Source: JALZHR01 sp036388475 (GTDB lineage: Bacteria; Acidobacteriota; Blastocatellia; Pyrinomonadales; Pyrinomonadaceae). Taken from it: a stretch of 64,000 nt of DNA. The notes beneath the pieces are model-generated. The model was not told where the DNA came from. It did no database searches and was given only the letters and a program-made list of their open reading frames with translations. The stretch lies in contig DASVRT010000053.1 of NCBI GenBank assembly GCA_036388475.1, forward strand, positions 124,001-188,000, written 5' to 3'. Of this stretch, positions 43,594 to 52,260 are shown in pieces. Numbering within the stretch: the stretch's first letter is position 1; each line of letters begins with the position of its first letter. The translations under genes and the position numbers were made by a program.

Positions 43594-44105
43594 GCGGTTT
43601 TCGTTTTCGGTTCTTCGGCTTTCTTCCGGTTTAAAAATAAATCTATTATCAGCAATCCCGCGCCGACGCAGATAGCCGCGTCCGCCACGTTAAACGTCGG
43701 GTAATGCCACGAGCCGAACTGCACGTCGATAAAATCAATCACGAAACCGAGCCTTAAGCGGTCGGTCAGATTCCCGGCAATGCCCGCCAGCAGCAAAGCC
43801 AGCGCGCTGAGCAGCCGGTCGTTGGTGCGCGGAATGCGCCAGAAATAAAACAAAACCAGCACCGCCGCGATGCCCGCCACCACCGATAATCCCCAACGCC
43901 CGCCTTCGCCGCCGTTGTCAAACATACTGAAGGCGACGCCCGGATTTTGCGCGTAGGAAAAATTCAGAAAGTTTTCGATAACGGTTTTATCGCCGCCGAA
44001 CCGAAGCCGCCGCACCGCCCAGGCTTTCGTCATCTGGTCAACCAGAAAGACGCCGCCCGCCATCACGAGATATGCAATTTTCCAGAAAAAATCTTTTTTC
44101 GTCAC
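43590..44105 (-). CDS. lspA: Signal peptidase II (lipoprotein)
   Basis: 171 residues from a GTG at 44105. I chose this because the open frame upstream to 44336 is shadow sequence from the neighbouring gene, and LspA proteins begin just before their first helix. Four membrane helices; FLVDQMTKAWAVRR near the start, GIAGNLTDRLRLGFVIDFI (catalytic Asp) and FNVADAAICVGAGLL (second catalytic Asp). It cleaves prolipoproteins after Lgt action. Confidence 0.93.
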   Translation of the reverse strand: MTKKDFFWKIAYLVMAGGVFLVDQMTKAWAVRRLRFGGDKTVIENFLNFSYAQNPGVAFSMFDNGGEGGRWGLSVVAGIAAVLVLFYFWRIPRTNDRLLSALALLLAGIAGNLTDRLRLGFVIDFIDVQFGSWHYPTFNVADAAICVGAGLLIIDLFLNRKKAEEPKTKTA

Positions 44106-44147
44106 AATAAAAATGAAACCACAAACGCGCGCGGAACACAAAGGAAA

Positions 44148-44204
44148 GTGAGAACTGAGAACTGCGAACTGAGAAGGAATCGACAAAGACTTCTCAGTTC
44201 TCAC
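44148..44204. repeat. Heptamer-arm hairpin overlapping the 3' end of the RimJ-type gene
   Basis: GAGAACT, GAGAACT, GCGAACT, GAGAAGG pairs with CTTCTCAGTTCTCAC. The right arm encodes the last residues (S-E-N-stop) of the gene that ends at 44194. Confidence 0.8.
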
Positions 44205-44751
44205 TTCTTTTCCATTCGCGCGCCAGGATTCCGTAAACGGCAAGGTCCACGAATTTTTCGTGCACCCATTGAGCGTCGCGCAGAGTTCCTTCGTGCGTAA
44301 AGCCCAATCTTTCGGCGACGGCGCGGCTTTTTGCATTTTCGGCGGCGCAGTAGATGTCCACGCGGTTCAGCTTTAATTCGCCGAAAGCGTAATCGAGCAT
44401 CACGCGGCAAGCCTTTGTCACCAAGCCGCTGCCCTGCGCGCCGAACGACAGAAAATAACCGATGTTCGCCGTTCGGTGCAGCGCGTTGATGGATTTTAAA
44501 GCGACGAATCCGACCAGCGCGCCGTCCTGCCGGATTCCCGCGCTGATTTCCGTGCCTTCGGCGAAACGGTTGAGCGAGCCGCGAATAAAGCCCGCCGAAT
44601 CGGCGACCGAATAATCGTCGTGCAGATTGGGCATCCATTCTCTGAAATGCGCCCAATCCGCTTTCAGCAGCTCAAACAATTGTTCGGCGTGACGCGTTTG
44701 CAATAGATGCAGCCCCGCGCGCTCGTCCAGCCGTCGAATAAACATAAACAT
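44194..44751 (-). CDS. RimJ/RimL-type GNAT acetyltransferase
   Basis: 185 residues of the ribosomal-protein N-acetyltransferase type (YdaF-like): HAEQLFELLKADWAHFREWMP, IGYFLSFGAQGSGLVTKACR (acetyl-CoA loop), NRVDIYCAAENAKSRAVAERLGFTHEG. It starts directly after the ileS stop with no gap, within the ileS-lspA run. The acceptor is uncertain. Confidence 0.88.
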   Translation of the reverse strand: MFMFIRRLDERAGLHLLQTRHAEQLFELLKADWAHFREWMPNLHDDYSVADSAGFIRGSLNRFAEGTEISAGIRQDGALVGFVALKSINALHRTANIGYFLSFGAQGSGLVTKACRVMLDYAFGELKLNRVDIYCAAENAKSRAVAERLGFTHEGTLRDAQWVHEKFVDLAVYGILAREWKRSEN

Positions 44752-47703
44752 TTAGGCGGTCGCGCTTTCCGTCCGCTCGATTTCGTCAAGCGCCGCGAGA
44801 CATCTTTCGCAAACGGTCGGATATTTTTCCGATTCGCCGACGCGCACCGAATAATTCCAGCAGCGCTCGCATTTCGCGCCGTCCGCTTTCTGAATCTGAA
44901 CGCTGAAAGCCTCGCCTTCGTGAACTTCCGTCTGCGAAACGATAAAGATGTAACGCAAATCCTCGAAATACGGAATCAGAAAACGCGTCGTTTCCTTGTC
45001 GGTCGTCAAAACGACTTTCGCTTCCAGGCTGGAACCGATTTGTTTCGCGTTGCGCGCTTCTTCCAAAGCCTTTAAAACCTCGTCGCGGATTGAAAAAATC
45101 CGTTCCCAGCCGGCTAAAAGCTGCGCGTTGTCCGCGCCGGAAACCTTCGGAAACTGCGCCAGATGAACCGACGCGAGCTTCTGATACGGCAGATTCTCAA
45201 ACGCTTCGTCAGCCGTGAAAACCATAATCGGCGCGAGCAGCCGGCACAATTTATCCGTGATTTGATAAAGCGCGGTCTGCGCGGAACGACGTTCCAGGCT
45301 GTTCGGCGCGAAGATGTAGAGACGGTCTTTGATGATGTCGAAATACCGCGCCGAAAGCGTGACGGTGACGAAATTATAAAGCGTTTGATAAACGGCTTGA
45401 AAATCGTAATTTTCGTAAGCCTCCAAAACCCGCGCCGTCACTTCGTCCAGATTCGCCAGCGCCCAGCGGTCGATTTCCAGCAGATTTTCTATCTCGTCCG
45501 GCTCTTTGCCGCCCGCGTATTGCAGAATCGGCTTTTCCACCGATTCGGTTTCCGGATTAAACCCGTCGAGATTTCCGAGCGCGTAACGCAAAGTATTTCT
45601 GAATTTACGATAAGCGTCCGTGACGCGCTGCAAAATTTCGTCCGAGCATCGAACGTCTTCCGTGTAATCGACCGCCGCCGCCCAGAGGCGCAACACGTCC
45701 GCGCCGGATTTGTTGATGATTTCAATCGGCGCGGTCACGTTGCCGATTGATTTCGACTGTTTTCTGCCCTCGCCGTCCACGACCCAGCCGTGCGTGATAA
45801 CGGTTTTATACGGCGCGGTGTCGTGCGCCGCCAAGCCGCACATCAACGAGGAATTAAACCAGCCGCGATACTGGTCGCCGCCTTCCAGATAGACGTCAGC
45901 CGGAAAACGCAGATTGTCGCCGCGCGTTTCCAGCACGGCGACGCACGACGAGCCGGAATCGAACCAGACGTCCAGAATGTCGGTTTCCTTGCGAAAATCC
46001 GCGCTGTTGCATTTCGGGCAGGCAAAGCCTTCGGGCAGAAGCTCGCTTTCCGGTCGCGCATACCACGCGTCCGCCGTTTCCCGCGCAAAAATGTCGGCGA
46101 CGTGATTGATGATTTGCGGGTCGGCAATCGCTTCGTCACACGCCTGACAATAAAAAACCGGAATCGGCACGCCCCACGAACGCTGCCGCGAGACGCACCA
46201 GTCGGGACGACCTTTAATCATATTCGCCATCCGACCTTCGCCCCACGCCGGATGCCATTTGACCTGCGCCACCTGTTCCAGAGCGGCGGCGCGAAGCGAG
46301 TTCGCCGCGCCGCTTTTCGCCGCTTCGTCCATCGAGATAAACCATTGCGGCGTCGCGCGAAAGATAACCGGCTGTTTGCAGCGCCAGCAGTGCGGGTAAC
46401 GATGCTCGTAATTTTCCGCAAACAATAAAGAACCGTTTTGCCGCATCAATTCGACAATCCGCGGATTCGCCTTAAAAATATTTTCGCCCGCAAAATGCTC
46501 GACTTCGTCGGTAAATCTGCCCGCGCTGTCGACCGGACAATAAATCTCCAAGCCGTATTCCTTGCCGATGATAAAGTCGTCGTGACCGTGCCCGGGCGCG
46601 GTGTGAACCAAGCCCGTTCCGGCTTTCGACGTTTCCGAACGGCTGCGCGCTTCCGAAACGTCGATTTCGGTTTCCGCGTCGGCTTCGCCGCCTAAAGTTA
46701 CGTGGTCGCCGTTCATCACCAGCGATTCGCGTTCAATCCACGGATGTTTCGCTTTCATTCCTTTCAGCGCCGAGCCGGGAAATTTCGCTAAGATTGGCGG
46801 CAGCCGGCGCTCGCCTTCTTCGTTAACGCCGCCGATGCCGCATTTGACGATGACGAAGCCGACCAGCTCCGAAGCGACGATTAAAACTTCGTCGCCGTGT
46901 TCGACCGCCGCGTATTCAAAATCGGGATGAACGGCAATTCCGAGATTCGCCGGAATCGTCCACGGCGTCGTCGTCCAGATAACGAGCGAAACTTTTTTGC
47001 CCGCCAGATTTTCGTCCAGTTCCGCCGGGTCGTTTAAAAGCGGAAATTTGACGTAAATCGAAGGCGAAGTGTGCAGTTTATATTCGACTTCCGCCTCAGC
47101 CAGCGCCGTCTGGTCGTGAACGCACCAATAGACCGGGCGCAAGCCTTTATAAACGTAGCCGCGTTCCAGAAACTTTCCGAAAAGCCGCGCCGTCTCCGAT
47201 TCGTATGCGTTCGACATCGTCAAATACGGCGTCTGCCATTCGCCCAAAATTCCCAGACGCGAAAAATCGCGCGTCTGCCCGTCCATCGCGCGCGAGGCGT
47301 GGTCGCGGCAGATTTTGCGAAACGTGGCGACCGGCAAATCGGCTTTGTTTTTGCCTTTTTCGGCGAGCTTTTTCTCGACCAGCGTTTCAATCGGCAAGCC
47401 GTGGCAATCGTAGCCGGGCACGTACGGCGCGTCAAAGCCCATCATCGAGCGCGATTTGACGACCAAATCTTTCAGGATTTTGTTGAGCGCCGTGCCGATG
47501 TGAATGTCGGCGTTGGCATACGGCGGTCCGTCGTGCAGAATAAATTTCTGCGCGCCGCGCCGCGCTTCGGAAATCATTTCGTAAAGCCTTGCGTCCGCCC
47601 ATTTTTTCAGGCGCGCCGGTTCCGATTGACCGAGATTCGCCTTCTGCGCGAAATTCGTTTTCGGTAAGTTTACGGTTTTTTTCAGTTCTAAAGGTTCAGT
47701 CAT
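44752..47703 (-). CDS. ileS: Isoleucyl-tRNA synthetase
   Basis: 983 residues, class I. HIGH-type motif PPYANADIHIGTALNK near residue 60; the KMSKS loop reads KQSKSIGN; the CP1 editing domain (residues about 200-410) has WTTTPWTIPANLG. The C-terminal zinc finger CERCWNYS...CERCLAAL is present, as in bacterial-type enzymes. First gene of the minus-strand run that includes lspA and rluD. Confidence 0.97.
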   Translation of the reverse strand: MTEPLELKKTVNLPKTNFAQKANLGQSEPARLKKWADARLYEMISEARRGAQKFILHDGPPYANADIHIGTALNKILKDLVVKSRSMMGFDAPYVPGYDCHGLPIETLVEKKLAEKGKNKADLPVATFRKICRDHASRAMDGQTRDFSRLGILGEWQTPYLTMSNAYESETARLFGKFLERGYVYKGLRPVYWCVHDQTALAEAEVEYKLHTSPSIYVKFPLLNDPAELDENLAGKKVSLVIWTTTPWTIPANLGIAVHPDFEYAAVEHGDEVLIVASELVGFVIVKCGIGGVNEEGERRLPPILAKFPGSALKGMKAKHPWIERESLVMNGDHVTLGGEADAETEIDVSEARSRSETSKAGTGLVHTAPGHGHDDFIIGKEYGLEIYCPVDSAGRFTDEVEHFAGENIFKANPRIVELMRQNGSLLFAENYEHRYPHCWRCKQPVIFRATPQWFISMDEAAKSGAANSLRAAALEQVAQVKWHPAWGEGRMANMIKGRPDWCVSRQRSWGVPIPVFYCQACDEAIADPQIINHVADIFARETADAWYARPESELLPEGFACPKCNSADFRKETDILDVWFDSGSSCVAVLETRGDNLRFPADVYLEGGDQYRGWFNSSLMCGLAAHDTAPYKTVITHGWVVDGEGRKQSKSIGNVTAPIEIINKSGADVLRLWAAAVDYTEDVRCSDEILQRVTDAYRKFRNTLRYALGNLDGFNPETESVEKPILQYAGGKEPDEIENLLEIDRWALANLDEVTARVLEAYENYDFQAVYQTLYNFVTVTLSARYFDIIKDRLYIFAPNSLERRSAQTALYQITDKLCRLLAPIMVFTADEAFENLPYQKLASVHLAQFPKVSGADNAQLLAGWERIFSIRDEVLKALEEARNAKQIGSSLEAKVVLTTDKETTRFLIPYFEDLRYIFIVSQTEVHEGEAFSVQIQKADGAKCERCWNYSVRVGESEKYPTVCERCLAALDEIERTESATA

Positions 47704-47826
47704 AAAAAGTTGTCAGCGGTCAGTTGTCAGCGGTCGGTCGGTGACTTTTGAACAACTACCGTAAAAATAAAATCTTAACATTCATTCAATATAAATCCGC
47801 AATCCGAAATCTAAAATCCAAAATCG
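47704..47826. repeat. Heptamer direct repeats upstream of ileS
   Basis: GTTGTCA, GCGGTCA, GTTGTCA, GCGGTCG (near 47706-47735) and later AATCCGA, AATCTAA, AATCCAA, AATCGAA (near 47799-47827) lie in the divergent ileS/VWA gap, with no clear gene. Confidence 0.7.
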
Positions 47827-47865
47827 AAAAAGTCCCAAGCCTTTTTCGTCAGACTTGGGACTTTT
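47827..47865. terminator. Strong hairpin, bidirectional terminator-like
   Basis: AAAAGTCCCAAG pairs perfectly with CTTGGGACTTTT. It lies in a divergent gap, where no annotated transcript should end; it may terminate a small unannotated RNA or attenuate a leader. The rest of 47866-48046 shows no clear gene. Confidence 0.7.
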
Positions 47866-48046
47866 GAGCAAACGATTACTTTCGGCTCACGCTCCGCGAG
47901 GAGCAAAGTCCCTTTCGCTAATAATAATTATGCCCGGTAAAGCAACCATCATAAAACTTGTTCCGTCTTATTTTATGCCAGTATTTTTACAAATAGTCAA
48001 TAAAAACTGCGACACCCGTGCCGGACAGCCAGCGGAATATAAATAA

Positions 48047-49183
48047 ATGAAAATTCACCACGGAAAATGGTTTTGTGTAATCGCTCTCATAATTTTATCT
48101 TCTTTTTCCGCATTGTCGCAGGAAGCGACGCCGACGCCGGCGGAAGAGCCGATAAAAATTCTGACCGAAGAAGTTCTCCTGAACGTCACGGCGCAGACGG
48201 CGGAAGGGAAATTTGTTCCGACCTTAAAGCCCGACGATTTATTAATCGTCGAGAGCGGAACGCCGCAGAAAATCGAAAGTATGAAGAAACTTCCGGCGAG
48301 CGTTTTGCTTCTGCTCGACACGGGCGGCAATCTGAATTTCGCCAAAACTCTGAATATGTCGCGCCTGACGGCGAAGCTGCTGGTCGAAAAAATTTCTCCC
48401 GGCAGCGCGCTCGCCGTGATGCAGTCTTACGATAAAATCGAGACGGTTTCCGCGTGGACGGAAAATCGCGAAACCGTGCAGGGCGATTTGGACAAAAAGC
48501 TTTTCAGCGGCAATCGCTCTCGGTTTTCCGATTCGATAAACGCGGCGGTCGAGATGTTTAAAACGCGCCCGCCGGAAAATCGCCACCTGGTTTTTATCGG
48601 CGACGGACTGGACAGTCTTGCCGGCGAAAACGAGCGTCAAAAAGCTCTCGAAAATCTGCTCGCCGCAAACATTACCGTTCACGTTATCGCCTACAACAAA
48701 ATGGAAGCGAAACGCGCGAAACCGATGACGCGCCGCATCCAAATCGGCGAAGAAATCGAAACGCCGCGCCTGCCCGAATATCAGCTCGAAATAATTATTC
48801 AAGGACTTCCGACAAATATGCGCGACGGTTTCCGCAGAATGGCGAAAGCGGAGCGTTTATTTATCGTGCGGCTCGATAATCAGGCTCTGAAGCTCGCCAA
48901 ACAAAAGCTCGAACAGTGGAATAAAAGCGCAGCGCAGTTGCAGTCGGTTGCCGAAGATACGGGCGGAATGTTTCAAGCGCCCGAAGAATTGGAAACAATG
49001 TGGCGTTTCGCGCAGGAAATCGCGCAGGCGATTGATTCTCAATACGTCGTGACTTACATTCCGACCAAATCTTTTGCCGAATCAGGCGGCGAAGCGCGAA
49101 AAATCCGCGTCAGCACGCACTGCGACGGCGTCATAATCCGCGCGCGACAAAAAATCGTCTCCGCCAAACCGAATTCGAATTAA
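48047..49183 (+). CDS. Secreted VWFA-related protein with degenerate MIDAS
   Basis: 378 residues, signal peptide (residues 1-27), then EEPIKILTEEVLLNVTAQTAEGKFVPTLKPDDLLIVE, the typical opening of acidobacterial VWFA-related proteins. The VWA domain starts at SVLLLLDTGGNLNF: the metal site reads D-T-G-G-N instead of DxSxS. It ends with IAQAIDSQYVVTYIPTKS. Probably envelope-associated and a protein-binding scaffold; metal binding is doubtful. Confidence 0.88.
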   Translation: MKIHHGKWFCVIALIILSSFSALSQEATPTPAEEPIKILTEEVLLNVTAQTAEGKFVPTLKPDDLLIVESGTPQKIESMKKLPASVLLLLDTGGNLNFAKTLNMSRLTAKLLVEKISPGSALAVMQSYDKIETVSAWTENRETVQGDLDKKLFSGNRSRFSDSINAAVEMFKTRPPENRHLVFIGDGLDSLAGENERQKALENLLAANITVHVIAYNKMEAKRAKPMTRRIQIGEEIETPRLPEYQLEIIIQGLPTNMRDGFRRMAKAERLFIVRLDNQALKLAKQKLEQWNKSAAQLQSVAEDTGGMFQAPEELETMWRFAQEIAQAIDSQYVVTYIPTKSFAESGGEARKIRVSTHCDGVIIRARQKIVSAKPNSN

Positions 49184-49248
49184 TCGTCATAATAATTGTC
49201 ACAAACGGAATGTTTACGGTGTTCTTTAGATAAACACAGGAGACAATT

Positions 49249-50277
49249 ATGAAAAAGTTTCAGATGGGAGTTTTGCTTAACGGGAAATTTCTGCGCGCGT
49301 CGATGCTGCTTTCTTTCGGGCTGCTGGCGATTCTCGCCGGTATTCTGATGAGCGACAAGAGCGCGCAAAGCGTTGGCGCGCAAGCCGCGCAAAAGGGAAT
49401 CAAGGGCGAATGGAATGCCGAATTTGACCGCAATAAAGCGGGCGAGATTCATTTCCGGTTTCAGCGCCGCTCCGAAAACGGCGGCTTTAATATGACGGGC
49501 GAAAATCTGCGCGCCGGCGAGTTGCAGGGACTGCCGGCGGAGGCGCGGTCGGCGGCAAAAATCAATGTCGGCTTTAATATTGTCCGCGAAGCCGGAACCT
49601 TTGCCTGCGAAGGTTATTTCAGCGAAAGGCGCGGCACCGGATTCTGGACTCTGACGCCGAGCGAAAAATTTATATCCGAGATGCGCGCCCGCGGTTACGA
49701 TAATCTGAACGAAGAAAACTTGCTCAGCGCGGCGCTGCACGATTTGACGATAAAATTTATCGAAGATTTGAAAAGCGCCGGTTATGACAAACTGACCTTT
49801 GAACAATTGAGACGCGCGCGAACGCACGACATTACGATTCAATATATCCGCGAGATGAAGACGGCGGGTTTCGAAAATCTGACCGTCGAAGAACTCGTCC
49901 GCGCCCGCAATCACGATATTGACGCCGATTTTGTGCGGGAAGCGAAAACGATGGGCTTTGAGCGGCAGCCGCTGGAAACGCTTATCAGAATGCGCAACCA
50001 CGACATCACGATGGAATTTATCAACGAGATGAAAAGCGCCGGTTTCGAAAATCTCTCGATTGAGGAATTAATCAGGCTCAAAAATCACGACATAACAGCC
50101 GGTTTCATCAGCGAAATAAAAGCGGAAGGCTACGCCGAGGTCCCGGCGGAAACGGCGATTCGATTAAAGAATCACGACGTCGACCGCGAATTTATCCGCC
50201 GCGCGAAATCGCAGGGTTATAACAATGCCAGCCTGGAAGAACTTATCAGGCTTCGCAATCGCGGAACCGTTAAGTAA
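49249..50277 (+). CDS. Exported protein with seven 29-residue repeats
   Basis: 342 residues. A membrane-anchor or signal segment lies at residues about 17-40, then a beta-rich region (GEWNAEFDRNKAGEIHFRFQ, LRAGELQGL). From about residue 140 there are seven tandem repeats with a period of 29 residues, consensus HDIT..FI.EMKSAGFENLS and then a leucine-rich helix end (EELIRLKN). Similar repeats occur in M56/BlaR1-like acidobacterial proteins. An AGGAG ribosome-binding site is present. Function unknown. Confidence 0.85.
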   Translation: MKKFQMGVLLNGKFLRASMLLSFGLLAILAGILMSDKSAQSVGAQAAQKGIKGEWNAEFDRNKAGEIHFRFQRRSENGGFNMTGENLRAGELQGLPAEARSAAKINVGFNIVREAGTFACEGYFSERRGTGFWTLTPSEKFISEMRARGYDNLNEENLLSAALHDLTIKFIEDLKSAGYDKLTFEQLRRARTHDITIQYIREMKTAGFENLTVEELVRARNHDIDADFVREAKTMGFERQPLETLIRMRNHDITMEFINEMKSAGFENLSIEELIRLKNHDITAGFISEIKAEGYAEVPAETAIRLKNHDVDREFIRRAKSQGYNNASLEELIRLRNRGTVK

Positions 50278-50335
50278 AAAACTTCCGATTCGGCGACTTG
50301 CGAGAAGTTTACAAAAACTTGAATCGCAAAAAATA

Positions 50336-50372
50336 AAAACAGCATACCGTTTAAAGTATGCTGTTTTTTTTG
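50336..50372 (+). terminator. Strong intrinsic terminator
   Basis: AAACAGCATAC pairs with GTATGCTGTTT, followed by T8. It ends the repeat-protein transcript. Confidence 0.92.
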
Positions 50373-50524
50373 TTTGTCTACGGGTGCGACTTATTAATTG
50401 CCAGTCGCCCCGTTGGTATTATCATTTATCATATAATATCACCCCCAGGACTTACTTTGATGCGGCTTTTCGCCTACGGTTGCCTGCCGGGAAAATATTT
50501 ATTAACGCGAAAAAAAATAATAAA

Positions 50525-50555
50525 GCTCGCCGCTTTCGTCGCGGCGAGCCTTTCC
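50525..50555 (+). terminator. GC-rich hairpin, possible terminator
   Basis: GCTCGCCGC pairs perfectly with GCGGCGAGC, followed by CTTTCC. It may end a short transcript started in the gap. Confidence 0.6.
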
Positions 50556-50635
50556 AAGGGAAGATAACCAGTTGTCCGTTCTGTCCTGTCAATTAATAAA
50601 TAGACGCCGGCTGAAAATTTTTTTGCGAAAATTTT

Positions 50636-50668
50636 TTGCCCGTCATAAAAAAGATGGGCAAGCCTTTA
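50636..50668. terminator. Hairpin near the end of the phosphomannomutase gene
   Basis: TTGCCCGTC pairs with GATGGGCAA; T-rich sequence follows on the plus strand and A/T-rich sequence on the minus strand. It probably ends the minus-strand mutase transcript. Confidence 0.55.
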
Positions 50669-50683
50669 TTTTGGGACTGTTTT

Positions 50684-52036
50684 CTAAGCGCCGATAAAAT
50701 AATTGACGCGGCTTTCAATCTTTTCCTGAATTCTCCGCAGATTTTCTTCCGAATCGGCTTCGAATCTCAAAACCAGAATCGCCTGCGTGTTCGACGCGCG
50801 CACCAAGCCCCAACCGCCGGGGAATAAAATTCTCGCGCCGTCCGTCGTGATGACTTCGTTCGTCGCGGAAAATTCTGCGGCGATTTGCCGGACGACGACG
50901 AATTTTTTTTCTTCCGGGCAATCGACGCGGATTTCCGGCGTGGAAAACGTTTCCGGCAAATCGGAAAGCAATTCAGATAAGCTCAAATCGGTTTTCGACA
51001 GAATTTCCAGCACCCGCGCGCCCGCGTAAGTCGCGTCGTCGAAACCGTAAAAGCGGTCGGCGAAAAAAATATGCCCGCTCATTTCGCCTGCCAGAATCGC
51101 GCCGGTTTCCTTCATTTTCGCTTTTATCAGCGAATGTCCGGCTTTCCACATCAGCGGATTTCCGCCGTGTTTCTCAATATCCGCAAATAAATTCTGCGAG
51201 CATTTTACTTCGCCGATAATTGTTGCGTTCGGATTTTCCTTTAAAACCGAGCGCGCGAGCAAAACCATCAATTCATCGCCCCAGATGATTCTGCCGGTTT
51301 CGTCAACGATGCCGATTCTATCGCCGTCGCCGTCAAAGGCGATGCCCAAATCCGCGCCGCCGGTTTTTACCGCTTCAATCGTATCGTGCAGATTTTCGAC
51401 CACGGTCGGGTCGGGATGATGATTCGGAAAACTCGAATCCGGCTCGGTAAATAATTCGATTAATTCGACGCCCAATTCTTTATAAATCGGCACCGCCGTC
51501 ACGCCGCCCATTCCGTTTCCGGCGTCGACGACCGCTTTTAATTTTTTATTTCCGAGCGCCACGCGCGCTAAAATCGCGCGCCGGTAATCTTCCAGGATTT
51601 CCAGAGCTTCAACCGTTCCCGCGCCTGCCGCAAATTTTCCGGCACCAGCGATTTCCCGTATTTCCTGAATCTGCGCGCCGAACAGCGCGTCTTTGCCGAG
51701 ACAAATTTTAAAACCGTTATGGTCGGGCGGATTGTGCGAGCCGGTAATCATCACGCCGCCGTCGACCGTTTGGGTAAAAACCGCGAAATACAAAACCGGC
51801 GTCGGAACTCTGCCGATTTCGAACACGTCGCAGCCGGTCGCGTTCAAGCCTTTGACGAATAAATCGCGAAAACGCGGCGAACTGGCGCGCGCGTCGAAAC
51901 CGAGAGCGATGCGTCCGGCATTATTTTGACGAAAAAAAGTGCCGATTGATTTGGCTAAAAGCGAGACGGTTTCGTCGGTTAAATGCTCGCCGACGATGCC
52001 GCGAATGTCGTATTCCCTGAAAATATTCGGATTCAT
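50684..52036 (-). CDS. Phosphomannomutase/phosphoglucomutase
   Basis: 450 residues from the ATG at 52036 (NPNIFREYDIRG, the standard N-terminus). The active-site loop is GVMITGSHNPPDHNG (phospho-Ser), the Mg loop FDGDGDRIG, the sugar-binding loop GEMSGHIFF, and the phosphate-binding RASNTQAIL. It interconverts mannose/glucose 1- and 6-phosphates for envelope polysaccharide and GDP-mannose supply (AlgC/ManB type). It is divergent from a VWA gene across heptamer repeats. Confidence 0.94.
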   Translation of the reverse strand: MNPNIFREYDIRGIVGEHLTDETVSLLAKSIGTFFRQNNAGRIALGFDARASSPRFRDLFVKGLNATGCDVFEIGRVPTPVLYFAVFTQTVDGGVMITGSHNPPDHNGFKICLGKDALFGAQIQEIREIAGAGKFAAGAGTVEALEILEDYRRAILARVALGNKKLKAVVDAGNGMGGVTAVPIYKELGVELIELFTEPDSSFPNHHPDPTVVENLHDTIEAVKTGGADLGIAFDGDGDRIGIVDETGRIIWGDELMVLLARSVLKENPNATIIGEVKCSQNLFADIEKHGGNPLMWKAGHSLIKAKMKETGAILAGEMSGHIFFADRFYGFDDATYAGARVLEILSKTDLSLSELLSDLPETFSTPEIRVDCPEEKKFVVVRQIAAEFSATNEVITTDGARILFPGGWGLVRASNTQAILVLRFEADSEENLRRIQEKIESRVNYFIGA

Positions 52037-52071
52037 AAAGAAAAAAGAAAGTTTCGCGCAAAGACGCGAAG

Positions 52072-52166
52072 AAGGCAAAAGTAAAAAGTAAAAAATAAAA
52101 GAAATTCATTTGTCGTCAAACTCTGTCTTAAATTTTGCCTTTTGCCTTTTTACTTTTTACTTTCAA
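52072..52166. repeat. Heptamer-arm inverted repeat in a divergent region
   Basis: GGCAAAA, AGTAAAA, AGTAAAA, AATAAAA pair with TTTTGCC, TTTTGCC, TTTTTAC, TTTTTAC. It lies between the divergent mutase and VWA genes. Confidence 0.8.
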
Positions 52167-52260
52167 TCTTTGTTATACTCAAAATTTGCTTTTGGGCAAC
52201 ACGCGCGCCTCGATAGGGCATCGAAACGTGTTGAGCTTCGTAAGTATTCCGTAATAAATT

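Larger units (their letters stand above)
50278..50683. other. Gene-free gap with three hairpins
   Basis: Hairpins lie at 50336-50372, 50525-50549 and 50636-50661. Between them, around 50380-50520, CTACGGGTGCGAC and a later CTACGGTTGCCTG are alike, and GGTGCGAC could pair with GTCGCCCC. No gene or known RNA is recognised. Confidence 0.5.

Noticed and set aside
44106..44336. N-terminal extension of lspA
   Set aside because: It overlaps the RimJ-type gene in another frame and adds a non-membrane segment not found in LspA.
50225..50596. 123-residue frame in the gap after the repeat protein
   Set aside because: It spans a strong terminator and a second hairpin and has no ribosome-binding site or recognisable domain.
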